DNA of 64,000 nucleotides from an uncultured Oscillibacter sp. Its GTDB lineage: Bacteria; Bacillota; Clostridia; Oscillospirales; Oscillospiraceae. How positions within the stretch are numbered: the first letter of the stretch is position 1; each line of letters opens with the position of its first letter. The DNA lies in NCBI GenBank assembly GCA_934574045.1, contig CAKTMK010000002.1, forward strand, positions 1-64,000. The letters run 5' to 3'. The notes below the pieces were generated by a model. That model was not told the DNA's origin. It saw only the letters and a program-made list of their open reading frames with translations, and did not search any database. A program made the position numbers and the translations under genes. This document shows positions 1 to 8,036 of the stretch, one piece after another.

Positions 1-563
1 CCTTCCTGATGCCCGTCGAGGACGTGTTCACCATCTCCGGCCGCGGCACCGTCGCTACCGGCCGTGTGGAGCGCGGCGTTCTGAAGATGAGCGAGGAAGT
101 TGAGATCGTCGGTCTGTCTGACGAGAAGAAGAAGACCGTCGTCACCGGCATTGAGATGTTCCACAAGCTGCTGGACTACGCTGAGGCTGGCGACAACATC
201 GGCGTCCTGCTGCGCGGCATCGACCGCACCGGCGTGGAGCGCGGCCAGGTTCTGGCGAAGCCCGGTTCCATTCATCCCCACACCAAGTTCAAGGGCCAGG
301 TCTACGTTCTGACCAAGGACGAGGGCGGCCGTCATACCCCCTTCTTCAACAACTATCGTCCTCAGTTCTATTTCCGTACCACCGACGTGACCGGCGTCAT
401 CACCCTGCCCGAGGGCACCGAGATGTGCATGCCCGGCGATAACGTCGAGATGGACGTTGAGCTGATCACCCCGATCGCTATCGAGAAGGGCCTGCGTTTC
501 GCTATCCGTGAGGGTGGCCGTACCGTCGGTTCCGGCGCTGTTATCGAGATCGAGGAGAAGTAA
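1..563 (+). CDS. tuf: Elongation factor Tu, C-terminal part (5' truncated by window edge)
   Basis: EF-Tu is the GTPase that delivers aminoacyl-tRNA to the ribosome. The frame is open from base 3 (FLMPVEDVF) and ends in TAA at 561-563, so only about 187 residues of a roughly 400-residue protein are visible. What remains is domains 2 and 3: the [17 protein letters not shown] block of domain 2 and the FRTTDVTG and MPGDNVEM blocks of domain 3, ending in [14 protein letters not shown]. The GTPase domain lies upstream of the window. A strong terminator follows 34 bases after the stop, so tuf is the last gene of its transcript, as in many str-type operons. The identification is secure. Confidence 0.97.
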   Translation, partial: FLMPVEDVFTISGRGTVATGRVERGVLKMSEEVEIVGLSDEKKKTVVTGIEMFHKLLDYAEAGDNIGVLLRGIDRTGVERGQVLAKPGSIHPHTKFKGQVYVLTKDEGGRHTPFFNNYRPQFYFRTTDVTGVITLPEGTEMCMPGDNVEMDVELITPIAIEKGLRFAIREGGRTVGSGAVIEIEEK

Positions 564-596
564 GCCAACCGGCTGACTTTATCTGATCCATGCTGT

Positions 597-633
597 AAAA
601 GCGGCGTGATGCAATGCATCACGCCGCTTTTTT
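597..633 (+). terminator. Rho-independent terminator of tuf
   Basis: A perfect inverted repeat, GCGGCGTGATGC at 601-612 against its complement ending at 627, is flanked by four A on the left and six T (628-633) on the right. It lies directly downstream of the tuf stop. Confidence 0.93.
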
Positions 634-659
634 CTGCATTCAGCTATTGAAACAGAACC

Positions 660-771
660 GGGTTCCCCCGTTTAGGGTTCCCCGTTCGGGGTTCCCCGTT
701 TGGGGTTCCCCGTTTGGGGTTCCCCGTTTGGGGTTCCCCGTTTGGGGTTCCCCGTTGGGGGTTCCCCGTTG
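660..771. repeat. Eight tandem copies of a 14-bp unit (GGGGTTCCCCGTTT)
   Basis: Units start at 660, 674, 688, 702, 716, 730, 744 and 758. Copies 3-6 are identical. Copies 1, 2, 7 and 8 differ by one or two bases, with edge variants ending GTTC or GTTG. Each unit carries a G4 run and a C4 run, so both strands hold regularly spaced G tracts. The array fills the gap between the tuf terminator and the 3' end of the minus-strand vWA gene. No convincing gene crosses it: a 14-base period shifts frame at each copy. Confidence 0.95.
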
Positions 772-840
772 GGGGATTGTGGAACCCTAGCTCCAGAATA
801 CCTCTTCAGTTTTTTCTCCTGACCCGGTCTCTTAAACAAC

Positions 841-868
841 GGCACGGCGCGCATACGCGCGCCGTGCC
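841..868 (-). terminator. Hairpin downstream of the vWA gene
   Basis: A perfect 12-bp stem, GGCACGGCGCGC with a 4-base loop, lies just past the TAA at 881-883 of the minus-strand vWA reading frame. On the minus strand it is followed by GTTGTTT, a weak T tract. It probably terminates the AAA-vWA transcript. Confidence 0.65.
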
Positions 869-880
869 GCATTCTCATTC

Positions 881-2083
881 TTACCGGGGCGCCATCAGAT
901 GGTGCAGTGCCTCGTCCAGCCCATCAATGGTCAGCGGATACATGGGGATCTCCCGTCGGATCAGCCCGATGGTGTGGCTCCCCCAAGTGTAATCCCAGCG
1001 CTCCCGTGGGATCGGAATCAGCCACGCAATATGGGGCTACTTGGCCGCAAAGCGACTCAGCCATTCTATCCCCGGGTCCTGATTCGTCCGATAGTAGTCC
1101 AGGCAGCCGCTCCGGCTCAAAAGTTCGCTGGGCGCCATGGCTCCGTCCCCCACGAACAGGATCTTCCATGCGGCGCTCAGGCTGCCCAGCACGCTCCGGG
1201 TGTCCACGCTGTCCCGGTACCAGCACTCCGGCGTGGTGAACAGGTCGTCATAAACGCAGTTGTGGAAGTAAAACGTTTTCAGCTCCTTGAAGTGGCTGGA
1301 CTCGTGTACCGCGTGAAAGAGCCGGGAGCAAAGACTGGAATAGGACCACATGGAGCCGCCGGAGTCAAACAGCACCAGCAGCCGCACGTCGTTTTTTCGC
1401 GGGCGGTCAAAGGCCAGCTTCAAAAAGCCGCCGTTGTCGCAGGTAGCCCGGACCGTCTCCTCAAGCTGAAGCTCATCCTTCGGCCCGTCGCCCTTGACCG
1501 TCAAATTGCGCAGACGGCGCAGGGCCATCTGAAACTGGCGCAGCTCCAGCGCCGCATCCTGCCGGAAATCCCGGTAGTCCCGCTCCGCGGCCACCTGCAC
1601 GGCGCTGCGCTGCCGTCCCGGCCCGCCGATGCGGATGCCGGCGGGGTTGTAGCCGCCGTGGCCAAAGGGCGAGGTGCCGCCGGTCCCGACCCACTTGCCG
1701 CCGCCGTCGTGGCGCTCCGTCTGCTCCGCCAGCCGCTGGGCCAGAAGCCGCTTCAGCTCCTCCAGGTCCAGTCCGCCGCCGAAGCGGGCATCTACCTCGT
1801 CCCGGTCAAAGGGCCGCTGCTGAATGGCCTCCGCCAGCCAGTTCAAAAGCTCCTCCGGCAGCTCCTGCACTGACTCCACATCGTGAAAATACTCCGCAAA
1901 CGCCAGATCGAAGCGGTCAAAATCCGCCTCGCTCCGGGCAAGGATGCACCGCGCGAGCTGGTAAAAGCCGGTCAGCTCGGAGTTGTGCAGCCCCAGCCGC
2001 AGCGCCTCCAGCAGCGTGAGCCACTCGCTCATGGACACGTCCAGCCCGTGGCGGCGCAGCGTATAGAAAAAGCCCGTAAACAT
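881..2083 (-). pseudogene. CoxE-like vWA-domain protein, interrupted by an in-frame TAG
   Basis: Proteins of this family pair with MoxR-type AAA ATPases and are thought to help assemble or activate metal enzymes. The frame starts at 2083, 4 bases after the AAA gene, and runs 348 residues to TAG at 1037-1039. It holds the FDSGGSM metal-site motif (residues 239-245; the usual second Ser is Gly, common in this family). Beyond the TAG the same frame continues for 51 codons to TAA at 881-883, reading PHIAWLIPIPRERWDYTWG and MYPLTIDGLDEALHHL, the normal end of these proteins. The intact protein would be 400 residues. The TAG stands where a Tyr codon (TAT or TAC) would be one base away. It may be a real nonsense mutation or a sequence error. 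The truncated product may still fold in part. Confidence 0.85.
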
Positions 2084-2087
2084 TTGC

Positions 2088-2894
2088 TCACCGACGGCGC
2101 CGCGCCGCGGCGTCCAGATCCTCCGGCTTTTTCAGCAGCACGCCCGCAAAGGGCAGCGCGGCTTTCAGCATCTGCGGCTCCACCCCGCCGATGCTCAGGG
2201 CCTGCACCCAGTCCAAAAGCTCGCTGGTAGACGGCTTTTTCTGGAGGTCCAGATCCCGCAGGCGATAAAACTGATCCAGCGCCTGTTCCACCAGCTGACG
2301 GTCCAGATCGGGGTAATGGGCGCGGACGATCCGCTCCATCATGGGCGGGTCCGGGAAGGCGATATAGTGGAAAATGCACCGGCGCAGGAATGCGTCCGGC
2401 AGCTCCTTCTCCGCGTTGGAGGTGATGATGACGATAGGCCGGTGCTTCGCCCGAACGGTCTGCTTCGTCTCCGGAATGTAAAATTCCATCCGGTCCAGCT
2501 CCCAGAGCAGGTCGTTTGGAAATTCCAGATCCGCCTTGTCGATCTCGTCGATCAGCAGCACCACCTGCTCCTCCGACTCAAACGCCTCGCCCATCTTGCC
2601 CAGCTTGATATACTTGCTCACATCGCTGACGCCGGATTCTCCGAACTGGCTGTCATACAGGCGGGCGACGGTGTCATAGACGTACAGGCCGTCCTGCGCC
2701 TTGGTCGTGGACTTGATGTTCCAGACGATCAGCCGCAGCCCCAGCGACTCCGCCGCAGCCTGCGCCAGCATGGTCTTTCCGGTGCCCGGTTCGCCCTTGA
2801 TGAGCAGGGGCTTTTGCAGCGCCCGGGCGATCTCCGCCACCCGCAGCAGCTCCGGCGAGGCGATGTAATCCTTTGTGCTTTGCAGTTGTTTCAT
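2088..2894 (-). CDS. MoxR-family AAA+ ATPase
   Basis: This 268-residue protein is a MoxR-type AAA+ ATPase, a chaperone-like motor that acts on a partner vWA protein. Walker A is GEPGTGKT (residues 34-41), Walker B is VVLLIDEID (111-119), sensor 1 is TSN (158-160), and an arginine-finger pair RR lies at 171-172. The gene precedes the vWA gene by 4 bases, the standard MoxR-vWA pairing. It follows the gcdB terminator at 2928-2961 and no clear promoter of its own was found, so it may depend on read-through from the glutaconyl-CoA decarboxylase operon. The client is unknown. GGAGG sits 7 bases before the ATG. Confidence 0.9.
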   Translation of the reverse strand: MKQLQSTKDYIASPELLRVAEIARALQKPLLIKGEPGTGKTMLAQAAAESLGLRLIVWNIKSTTKAQDGLYVYDTVARLYDSQFGESGVSDVSKYIKLGKMGEAFESEEQVVLLIDEIDKADLEFPNDLLWELDRMEFYIPETKQTVRAKHRPIVIITSNAEKELPDAFLRRCIFHYIAFPDPPMMERIVRAHYPDLDRQLVEQALDQFYRLRDLDLQKKPSTSELLDWVQALSIGGVEPQMLKAALPFAGVLLKKPEDLDAAARRRR

Positions 2895-2927
2895 AGTTCC
2901 TCCGATTTTTTCAGGTATCCGATGCGG

Positions 2928-2961
2928 AAAAGGGCCGCCGCAGAACTGCGGCGGCCCCTTT
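2928..2961 (-). terminator. Terminator after gcdB
   Basis: GGGCCGCCGCAG (932-943 of the 2-kb block, that is 2932-2943) pairs with 2946-2957. On the minus strand the stem is followed by TTTT. It lies between the gcdB stop at 3041 and the AAA ATPase start at 2894. Confidence 0.8.
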
Positions 2962-3040
2962 GCCAGTGTTCACTTGGTCGTCCGCGTGCGCAGCTTTCGC
3001 CCTCAGGCGGAAGCGAAGCAGAGCGGACTTTGCTTCGACG

Positions 3041-4213
3041 TTATCCGAACAGCTTCAGCAGGCAGCCGGCGGCCACCGCGGAGCCAATGACGCCGGCCAC
3101 GTTGGGACCCATGGCGTGCATCAGCAGGAAGTTGGAGGGATTGTACTTCTGGCCCACCACCTGAGAAACACGGGCGGCCATGGGCACGGCGGACACGCCG
3201 GCGGAACCGATCAGCGGGTTGATCTTGCCGCCGGAGAGGACGCACATCAGCTTGCCGAACAGCAGACCGCAGGCCGTGGCGAACGCGAAGGCAGTCAGGC
3301 CCAGAACGATGATCTTAATCGTGTCAATGGACAGGAAGGAATCATACACGGCGGTAGCGCCCACGGAGATGCCCAGGAACGTAGTGACGATGTTCATCAG
3401 CGCGTTCTGGACGGTGTCGCTCAGACGGTCGGTCACGCCGCACTCCTTGAACAGGTTGCCCAGCATCAGGCAGCCCAGCAGGGGCGCAACCGAGGGCAGC
3501 ACCAGCACGGTGATGATGGTGACCATGATCGGGAAGATGATCTTCTCGGTCTTAGTAACAGGCCGCAGGGTCTCCATCTTGATCTTGCGCTCCTTCTCGG
3601 TGGTCAGCAGCTTCATGATGGGCGGCTGGATCAGCGGGATCAGAGCCATGTAGGAATACGCCGCGATGGCGATGGGGCCGAGGTACTCCGGCGCCAGGAT
3701 CTTGGTCAGCCAGATGGCCGTGGGGCCGTCCGCGCCGCCGATGATGGCGATGGAGGCCGCCACGTTGGGGGCAAAGCCCAGCAGCGTGGCCATCAGCAGG
3801 GCCACGAAAATGCCGCCCTGCGCCGCAGCGCCCATGAACAGAGAGGACGGACGGGCGATCAGGGGACCGAAGTCCGTCATGGCGCCCACGCCCATGAAGA
3901 TCAGAGAGGGATACACACCGGTCTTGACACCGATGTACAGGATATCCAACAGGCCGCCGTGACGCAGGACCTCACCGTAATCCACGCTGTTGGTGATCCA
4001 CATGGCGGTGTGATACACCTCGCCGCCGGGCAGGTTGGTCAGCAGCATACCGAAAGCGATGCCGACCAGCAGCAGCGGCTCAAACTTCTTGACGATACCC
4101 AGATACAGCAGCACGCAGGCCAGGGCGATCATGATGAGCTGACGGAAGTCCGTCATCAGAGCGAAGCCCGAGCTGCCGATGATGCCGTTCAGGGTCCCAG
4201 TAATCAACTCCAT
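3041..4213 (-). CDS. gcdB: Glutaconyl-CoA decarboxylase beta subunit (Na+ pump)
   Basis: This is the membrane carboxylyltransferase and Na+ channel of a biotin-dependent decarboxylase: it decarboxylates carboxybiotin and exports Na+. It has 390 residues, typical of OadB/MmdB/GcdB proteins, and is strongly hydrophobic with many membrane segments. The conserved [12 protein letters not shown] block carries the Asp needed for Na+ transport in this family. The substrate is assigned from context: gcdA, gcdD and gcdC lie directly upstream and 2-hydroxyglutaryl-CoA dehydratase is in the same operon. By sequence alone it could be an oxaloacetate or methylmalonyl-CoA decarboxylase subunit. Confidence 0.93.
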   Translation of the reverse strand: MELITGTLNGIIGSSGFALMTDFRQLIMIALACVLLYLGIVKKFEPLLLVGIAFGMLLTNLPGGEVYHTAMWITNSVDYGEVLRHGGLLDILYIGVKTGVYPSLIFMGVGAMTDFGPLIARPSSLFMGAAAQGGIFVALLMATLLGFAPNVAASIAIIGGADGPTAIWLTKILAPEYLGPIAIAAYSYMALIPLIQPPIMKLLTTEKERKIKMETLRPVTKTEKIIFPIMVTIITVLVLPSVAPLLGCLMLGNLFKECGVTDRLSDTVQNALMNIVTTFLGISVGATAVYDSFLSIDTIKIIVLGLTAFAFATACGLLFGKLMCVLSGGKINPLIGSAGVSAVPMAARVSQVVGQKYNPSNFLLMHAMGPNVAGVIGSAVAAGCLLKLFG

Positions 4214-4231
4214 CGGAAAACTCCTTTCCGA

Positions 4232-4630
4232 TCAGCCCAGCTGAACCAACTGCGCCCCAGTATCGATCTGGTCACCCACCTTAACGAACACCTTGGAAAC
4301 CGTGCCGGCGCTGGGGGCCATGACCTCGTTCTCCATCTTCATAGCCTCGAAGGTCAGCAGGACCTGACCGGCGGTAACGGCGTCGCCCTCCTTGACGGAA
4401 ACGGACATGATCTTACCGGCCATGGGGGCGGTGACCGTGCCGGCACCGGCGGGAGCGGCAGGAGCCGCAGCGGGGGCGGGGGCAGCAGCCGGAGCAGGGG
4501 CTGCGGCAGGAGCGGGAGCGGCCACGGGGGTCACGCTCTGGATGCGGGGAGCGGCGTAGCCAGCGGCGTCCTTCTCCGCGACCTGAACATCATAGGTCTT
4601 GCCGTTGACAGTGATCGTATAAGCCTTCAT
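4232..4630 (-). CDS. gcdC: Biotin carboxyl carrier protein of glutaconyl-CoA decarboxylase
   Basis: The biotinylated carrier moves CO2 from the GcdA active site to GcdB. It has 132 residues: a short N-terminal segment (MKAYTITVNGKTYDV), an Ala/Pro-rich flexible linker of repeated AAPAPAAAPA type, and a C-terminal lipoyl/biotinyl domain with the biotin site EAMKMEN (biotin on the Lys). The start at 4630 is chosen over an upstream TTG because GAGGAG lies 9 bases before this ATG. The gene sits 18 bases before gcdB. Family and role are clear. Confidence 0.94.
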   Translation of the reverse strand: MKAYTITVNGKTYDVQVAEKDAAGYAAPRIQSVTPVAAPAPAAAPAPAAAPAPAAAPAAPAGAGTVTAPMAGKIMSVSVKEGDAVTAGQVLLTFEAMKMENEVMAPSAGTVSKVFVKVGDQIDTGAQLVQLG

Positions 4631-4685
4631 AATTGTTTTCTCCTCTAAAATCAAGATTTTTTGAATGTTTAAAAGGGAAAGCCGC

Positions 4686-4979
4686 TCAGTCCAGATCGCT
4701 GCGGTTGCGAATCATGGGATTTCCGGCCTTGTCATATGCGGCGATGGCCGCGGCGAGGACCGCCAGCAGCTCGTCGTCATCCTGCTTGGGCGCAGCCGGA
4801 GCGGCAGACGCCGCGGGCGCGGCGGCAGGAGCAGCCGCCTTCTTCCCGGTCCGCGCGGACGCGACCTTTCCGAAAACGATCAGCACCGCATACAGCAGCA
4901 GCAGGACGGAAAACACCACCAGCATACTGACGATGGAGACGATGCCCGCCGTTCCCATGCTCATGTAGTCGTGAATCAT
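4686..4979 (-). CDS. gcdD: Glutaconyl-CoA decarboxylase small membrane subunit (OadG-like)
   Basis: This 97-residue protein matches the small gamma/delta subunits of Na+-pumping decarboxylases, which hold the alpha and beta subunits together. One membrane helix (IVSIVSMLVVFSVLLLLYAV) is followed by a basic patch, an Ala/Pro-rich linker and a C-terminal end, DKAGNPMIRNRSDLD, that would contact the carboxyltransferase. It lies between gcdA and gcdC. The ATG at 4979 has only a weak Shine-Dalgarno, and ATG codons at residues 6 and 8 are alternatives. Confidence 0.88.
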   Translation of the reverse strand: MIHDYMSMGTAGIVSIVSMLVVFSVLLLLYAVLIVFGKVASARTGKKAAAPAAAPAASAAPAAPKQDDDELLAVLAAAIAAYDKAGNPMIRNRSDLD

Positions 4980-5031
4980 ACGCTCATCTCATTGCAAAGC
5001 GGGAACGCTTCGCATTCCTTTCTTTCAGATT

Positions 5032-6801
5032 TTATTTGTTCATCAGGTTGTTCCAGTCACGGATGATCCGCGGGGTCATCATGTGGTGGAACGGGCAGAT
5101 GGACTCCGGATTCTGATAGGACGCGCCGACGAACGCGCAGATGTAATTGCGCAGCTTGGGCAGCTCCACGATCTCGTCCACCAGGCCGGTCTTGGCGCAG
5201 GCGGCGGGGCGGGACTTGTCAGAATACTCCTGAATGAGCTTGTTCATCTTGTCGATGGTGGGCTGGAGGTCCTTACCCTCCTTCTTATCCTTCACCAGAC
5301 GGCGGGCGTACATGGCGGCGGCGGCAGTCTCGCCGTGCATGACGTAGATCTCCGTGGCGGCGGTGCCGATGCTGAAGACGTTGCGCTCGGTGCCCTGCGG
5401 GCCGCCCATGACATAGTGGGCCGCAGCGGTGCCCTTGCGGAGCGTGATCTCCATCTGGGGGACCTTGGCGTTCTGGATGGAATAGATCAGGGACTGGCCC
5501 AGACCCAGCAGCTCGGCCTTCTCGGCGGGGTCGCCCACGTCGATGCCGGTGGTGTCCTGGATCCACACGATGGGCAGACGGTCGCGGCCGCACATGGTCA
5601 CGAACTCGTTCATCTTGATGAGGCCCTGACGGTACAGCTTGCCGCCCACGCCCACGGCGCCGGCGCCGCGGTACTCGGGATAGTTGGGCAGCAGGCCCTG
5701 ATAGTTCGTCACAACGCCGGTCAGCAGGCCGTTCACGCGGGCAAGGCCGCAGACGATCTCGGGACCGTAGCCCTTCTTGTACTCCATGAACTCGCTGTTG
5801 TCGAACAGGCAGGCCAGCACCTCCCGCACGTCATAGGCGCGCTTCTGGTTGAAAGGAATGCGGGTGTACAGATCCTCGCCGCTGTGGACCGGCTCCATGG
5901 GATCGGCCACGCGGAAGAAGTTTTCGTTGTAGGCGGGGATGGCATCCATGTACTTCTTGATGGCGGCCAGAACGCCCTCTTCGCCGGAATAGACCTCGCG
6001 GAAGAAGCCGGTCTCGCCGAAGTGGATGTGCACCGCGCCGGGAGGATCCACCTTGCCGGCCTTGACGGTGGCGTCGATCAGAGCCTCGGCGGCCTCCTGA
6101 TCCACATAGCCCTTGGGATTCATGCCGCCCACGATGCCCGCGCCGCCGACGGCCATGTTGGCCTTCTCATGGGCAATCAGGATGGTGGGGCTGATGGCGT
6201 GATAGCCGCCGCCGGCGGGGTTGGTGCCGTAAATGCCGACCAGAACGGGAATACCCATCTGCTCCAGTTCGGCGTGACGGTAGAAGGGCGTGCCGCCGGT
6301 AACGCGGCCGGCGTAGACCTTCTCCTGCTCATCCAGCTTCACGCCGGAGCAGTTGAGCACGTAGACCAGAGGGATGCGCAGCATCTTGGCGATGTCGGTC
6401 GCGCGGGTCAGCTTCAGCGCCTGACCGGGGACCCACGCGCCGGCCAGCTTCTTGTTGTCGGAGGCGATGATCATGGCCCACTTGTCATGGATCTTGCCCA
6501 GACCGATCAGAACGCCGGTGGAGCCGTCCTTGTTGTTGCCGGGATTGTACAGGCTGTCCAGCGGGCACCAGGTGCCCTCGTCCACCAGGATCTCCAGACG
6601 CTGACGGGCAGTCATCTGGCCGGACTCGTTCAGGGACTCGTCGCTGCGGCCCGCGCTCAGCGCGGCCTCGACCGCTTCGTTGTAAGCGACCTCAACATCC
6701 TGCAGGGACTTCTTGTTTTCCTCGTTCACCGTCTGCAGCGGCGTTCCCAGCTGGGGCATATTCTGGAAGTAGGAGGGCATGGAGTAGCCGAATGCGCTCA
6801 T
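5032..6801 (-). CDS. gcdA: Glutaconyl-CoA decarboxylase alpha subunit (carboxyltransferase)
   Basis: The 589-residue cytoplasmic subunit transfers the carboxyl group of glutaconyl-CoA to biotin on GcdC, leaving crotonyl-CoA. It has the two crotonase-fold halves of acyl-CoA carboxyltransferases: an N-terminal half with GAWVPGQALKLTRATDIA and GTNPAGGGYHAISPT, and a C-terminal half with IVWIQDTTGIDVGDPAEKAE and GGPQGTERNVFSIGTAA. Length matches known GcdA proteins (about 587). It follows hgdB by 92 bases that hold a G+C-rich imperfect hairpin. Context fixes the substrate, because the dehydratase that makes glutaconyl-CoA is encoded just upstream. Confidence 0.95.
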   Translation of the reverse strand: MSAFGYSMPSYFQNMPQLGTPLQTVNEENKKSLQDVEVAYNEAVEAALSAGRSDESLNESGQMTARQRLEILVDEGTWCPLDSLYNPGNNKDGSTGVLIGLGKIHDKWAMIIASDNKKLAGAWVPGQALKLTRATDIAKMLRIPLVYVLNCSGVKLDEQEKVYAGRVTGGTPFYRHAELEQMGIPVLVGIYGTNPAGGGYHAISPTILIAHEKANMAVGGAGIVGGMNPKGYVDQEAAEALIDATVKAGKVDPPGAVHIHFGETGFFREVYSGEEGVLAAIKKYMDAIPAYNENFFRVADPMEPVHSGEDLYTRIPFNQKRAYDVREVLACLFDNSEFMEYKKGYGPEIVCGLARVNGLLTGVVTNYQGLLPNYPEYRGAGAVGVGGKLYRQGLIKMNEFVTMCGRDRLPIVWIQDTTGIDVGDPAEKAELLGLGQSLIYSIQNAKVPQMEITLRKGTAAAHYVMGGPQGTERNVFSIGTAATEIYVMHGETAAAAMYARRLVKDKKEGKDLQPTIDKMNKLIQEYSDKSRPAACAKTGLVDEIVELPKLRNYICAFVGASYQNPESICPFHHMMTPRIIRDWNNLMNK

Positions 6802-6893
6802 ATCGTACCACCTTATCTTGAATTTGGCCGGCGGGGGTCAAAAGCGGGGACGGTCGGCCGACCAGCCGGCCGCCCCGCGGGTTCACGGTTCGC

Positions 6894-8036
6894 TTAGAGG
6901 GCGATCACGTCGGCAAACGCCTGAATGGCGGTGCGGGCCTGACCGAAATCGCGCATCTGCTGATCCACGCCCAGCTTGATGTGGGGGATCTTCGCGGCGT
7001 CCAGCGCCTTCTTGAGATAGGGATACTCCATCTCCTCGGGATCGCAGAACTGCTGCATGAACAGCACCAGACCCTGCGCGCCGGACTGCTTGACCAGATC
7101 GGCCACGAACTCGCCGCGGCGGTTCTTGTTGGACTCCTCGTCATAGAGCAGGACCTCGAAATCCTGATCGGCGAACTGCTGGGCCAGCGCGGTCATGGGA
7201 TCGCCGGTCTCCGGCGCGTCCACGCGGAAGGCGCGGGACTCGTGGGCCACGTCGTCCGCCGCGATGGCGATGTGGTTCTCCTCAAAGATCTCCAGCAGCT
7301 TGGGATTGTCGCAGATGATGCCGGAGGTGACCACCTTGGTGCCCTTCCAATCGCACTTGGGCAGCGCGGCCAGCTCGGCGTTCAGCGCGGCCAGCTTCTC
7401 GGTGTAGGCGGCCTTGTCCATGAACCAGGCGGCCTTGAGAACGGCGCTGCGCTTGGTGGGAGTAATCACGTCGCAGTGGTCGTTGGCCAGCTTGACGAAC
7501 TCCCGGCGGGCGGCGCGGCTCTTGTTATAGAGCTTGATGGTCTCGCTGAGGGCCTCGTCCGTGATGGGCGCACCCGCGATCTTCTCCAGCTCGCCCTTGA
7601 CGTGGCTGTACTGGTCGATGCAGAACTTCATGCCGAACTCCGCCCGGCGGTTCTGGGGATGGGCCAGGAAGATGCAGGGCAGCTTCTCGCTCATGGCGAC
7701 GCGGATGTTCTGGCTCATGGGACGCAGCGTGTCGCAGATGGTCGGGGTGATGACGCCGTCCAGCAGATCCATCGTGCCGTCGAGCAGCATCTCCAGATCC
7801 AGCTGAGCGATGGTGCAGTAGAACGTGGCGCAGTATTCCTTGGCGCGGGAGATGGTCTTATTGTTGCTGCCCCACATACCGAAGGGGATCATGCCGGCGG
7901 CGGCCACCAGCTCCTCGGGCGCGTAGTACGGCATCACGCCGATGCACTTCTTGCCCTCCGCCTTATACTTCTTGAGCTGTGCCTTCGGGTCGGCCGCGAC
8001 GGCGGCGAACTCCTTTACGATCGTTTCGATGCTCAT
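6894..8036 (-). CDS. hgdB: (R)-2-hydroxyglutaryl-CoA dehydratase, beta subunit
   Basis: With HgdA this forms component D, which removes water from 2-hydroxyglutaryl-CoA by a ketyl-radical mechanism using [4Fe-4S] clusters. The protein has 380 residues and belongs to the FldB/FldC dehydratase alpha/beta family, with GVMPYYAPEELVAAAGMIPF near the N-terminus, CDTLRPMSQNIR, and a C-terminal QFCDPEEMEYPYLKKAL block. Its start overlaps the hgdA stop by 4 bases (ATGA), which implies translational coupling. Confidence 0.95.
   Translation of the reverse strand: MSIETIVKEFAAVAADPKAQLKKYKAEGKKCIGVMPYYAPEELVAAAGMIPFGMWGSNNKTISRAKEYCATFYCTIAQLDLEMLLDGTMDLLDGVITPTICDTLRPMSQNIRVAMSEKLPCIFLAHPQNRRAEFGMKFCIDQYSHVKGELEKIAGAPITDEALSETIKLYNKSRAARREFVKLANDHCDVITPTKRSAVLKAAWFMDKAAYTEKLAALNAELAALPKCDWKGTKVVTSGIICDNPKLLEIFEENHIAIAADDVAHESRAFRVDAPETGDPMTALAQQFADQDFEVLLYDEESNKNRRGEFVADLVKQSGAQGLVLFMQQFCDPEEMEYPYLKKALDAAKIPHIKLGVDQQMRDFGQARTAIQAFADVIAL

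Noticed and set aside
660..771. The regular repeat array as a CRISPR
   Set aside because: The units are 14 bp, directly adjacent with no unique spacers, and no cas genes are nearby.
672..878. Minus-strand reading frame across the 14-bp repeats (repeated PNGEP/TGNPKRGTP)
   Set aside because: It has no ribosome site, overlaps the vWA terminator hairpin, and the period of 14 makes the repetition a by-product of the array.
1037..1039. TAG as a recoded sense codon (for example pyrrolysine or a Tyr reassignment)
   Set aside because: hgdC ends at a TAG that is followed at once by the next gene's ribosome site, so TAG works as a stop. Only one gene shows the problem.
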